Of a stretch of 64,000 nucleotides of DNA, positions 63,716 to 64,000 are shown piece by piece. The translations under genes were made by a program, and so were the position numbers. The notes under the pieces are model-generated. The model ran no database searches. It was not told where the DNA came from and saw only the letters and a list, made by a program, of their open reading frames with translations. The stretch's first letter is position 1; each line of letters begins with the position of its first letter. Source of the DNA: Rhabditophanes sp. KR3021 (taxonomy: Eukaryota > Nematoda > Chromadorea > Rhabditida > Alloionematidae); assembly GCA_963281155.1 (NCBI GenBank), contig CAUJLY010000002.1, forward strand, positions 1-64,000, in the 5' to 3' direction.

Positions 63716-64000
63716 CTACCATTCGTAGACATCATCTTCAAAAATTTCTCTTTCTAAATCAGTCATATTTTGTGGACCAGCAATTACATTATCATATAAC
63801 CAATCAGATTCTTCCTTATCTGTTGTTTCATGTGCTTTTACTGTGTCATCATCAAGAACAATATGAACTCCTTCGAATAAACTAATCAACTCGTTATTAT
63901 GCTCCTTCTTAAGTTGATCTATTTCGAGACGATGCCTTTGTTCAGCCAAATATAGTTTATGTTCCATTTCATTTTTTAGTTTTGTTTCCAATTCAGCCAT
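63716..64000 (-). CDS. Coiled-coil protein, C-terminal part (runs off the window)
   Basis: Minus-strand frame of 94 residues ending at 63716. It starts with a Met exactly at the window edge, which may be internal. The first 40 residues form a heptad-like coiled coil (MAELETKLKNEMEHKLYLAE). The end is acidic, with SDWLYDNVIAGPQNMTDLER and EIFEDDVYEW. No family recognised. It is probably the last exon of a larger gene. Confidence 0.5.
   Translation of the reverse strand: MAELETKLKNEMEHKLYLAEQRHRLEIDQLKKEHNNELISLFEGVHIVLDDDTVKAHETTDKEESDWLYDNVIAGPQNMTDLEREIFEDDVYEW

Overview
The window reads as a chromosome segment of an AT-rich metazoan, most probably a nematode. The case for a nematode rests on gene families rather than on one marker. 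They are a probable SXP/RAL-2 (DUF148) secreted protein, a probable Srt-type receptor and other nematode-style seven-transmembrane chemoreceptors (mostly decayed), a nematode-type IgGFc-binding-domain secreted protein, and an ET-module-like cysteine protein. Protein-coding introns are very short (about 37-53 bp, GT...TTTTAG). The species cannot be named from sequence alone.

Region 1 (1-12049) is the end of an rDNA array. One full repeat unit of 9,567 bp is present: 18S, ITS1, 5.8S, ITS2 and 28S, then an intergenic spacer (IGS) that carries a 5S rRNA gene on the opposite strand and several families of tandem repeats. A second, truncated IGS follows. Its first 2,468 bp look identical to the first copy, and it stops abruptly at the terminal inverted repeat of a transposon.

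Region 2 (12050-23450) is a transposon and chemoreceptor graveyard. It holds a terminal-inverted-repeat (TIR) element (12050-14515) with a frameshifted transposase-like gene, and a secreted-protein gene cut off by that element. It also holds one intact receptor (15230-16096), a hAT remnant and two broken receptors. One of the broken receptors was split by a second member of the same transposon family, which left a TA target duplication. A lone 5S gene closes the region.

Region 3 (24057-41260) has small secreted-protein genes: a cysteine-repeat protein, a YP(D/N)xxGR-repeat protein, a 506-residue mucin-like protein, a 40-residue peptide, a His-rich protein and an SXP/RAL-2-like protein. Most have a TATA-like box about 45-70 bp upstream of the ATG. 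Between them lie a FLYWCH-MULE transposase gene with one frameshift, a U2 snRNA gene, and several receptor and hAT pseudogenes.

Region 4 (41900-64000) contains an intact two-exon receptor, a six-exon BTB-BACK-Kelch gene, tRNA-Pro(TGG), a three-exon cysteine-rich secreted gene, a two-exon Srt-like receptor, a TIR element with repeat-rich ends carrying a small FLYWCH-like gene, an IgGFc-binding-domain gene, a Ty3-like RNase H fragment and the end of a coiled-coil gene. Three of these genes (receptor, BTB-Kelch, IgGFc) have a second copy of their 5' flank downstream, which looks like the residue of collapsed tandem duplications.

The most notable new-looking item is a transposon family seen as four partial copies. 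Its proteins have an N-terminal coiled coil, a conserved GSH(K/R)...TRPRQ motif, a GDxGxxxTKF motif, a D...CxxC motif, and a C-terminal (S/D)Q..EN.H block. Boundaries of rRNAs, IGS repeats and pseudogenes are estimates by eye; no similarity search was possible.
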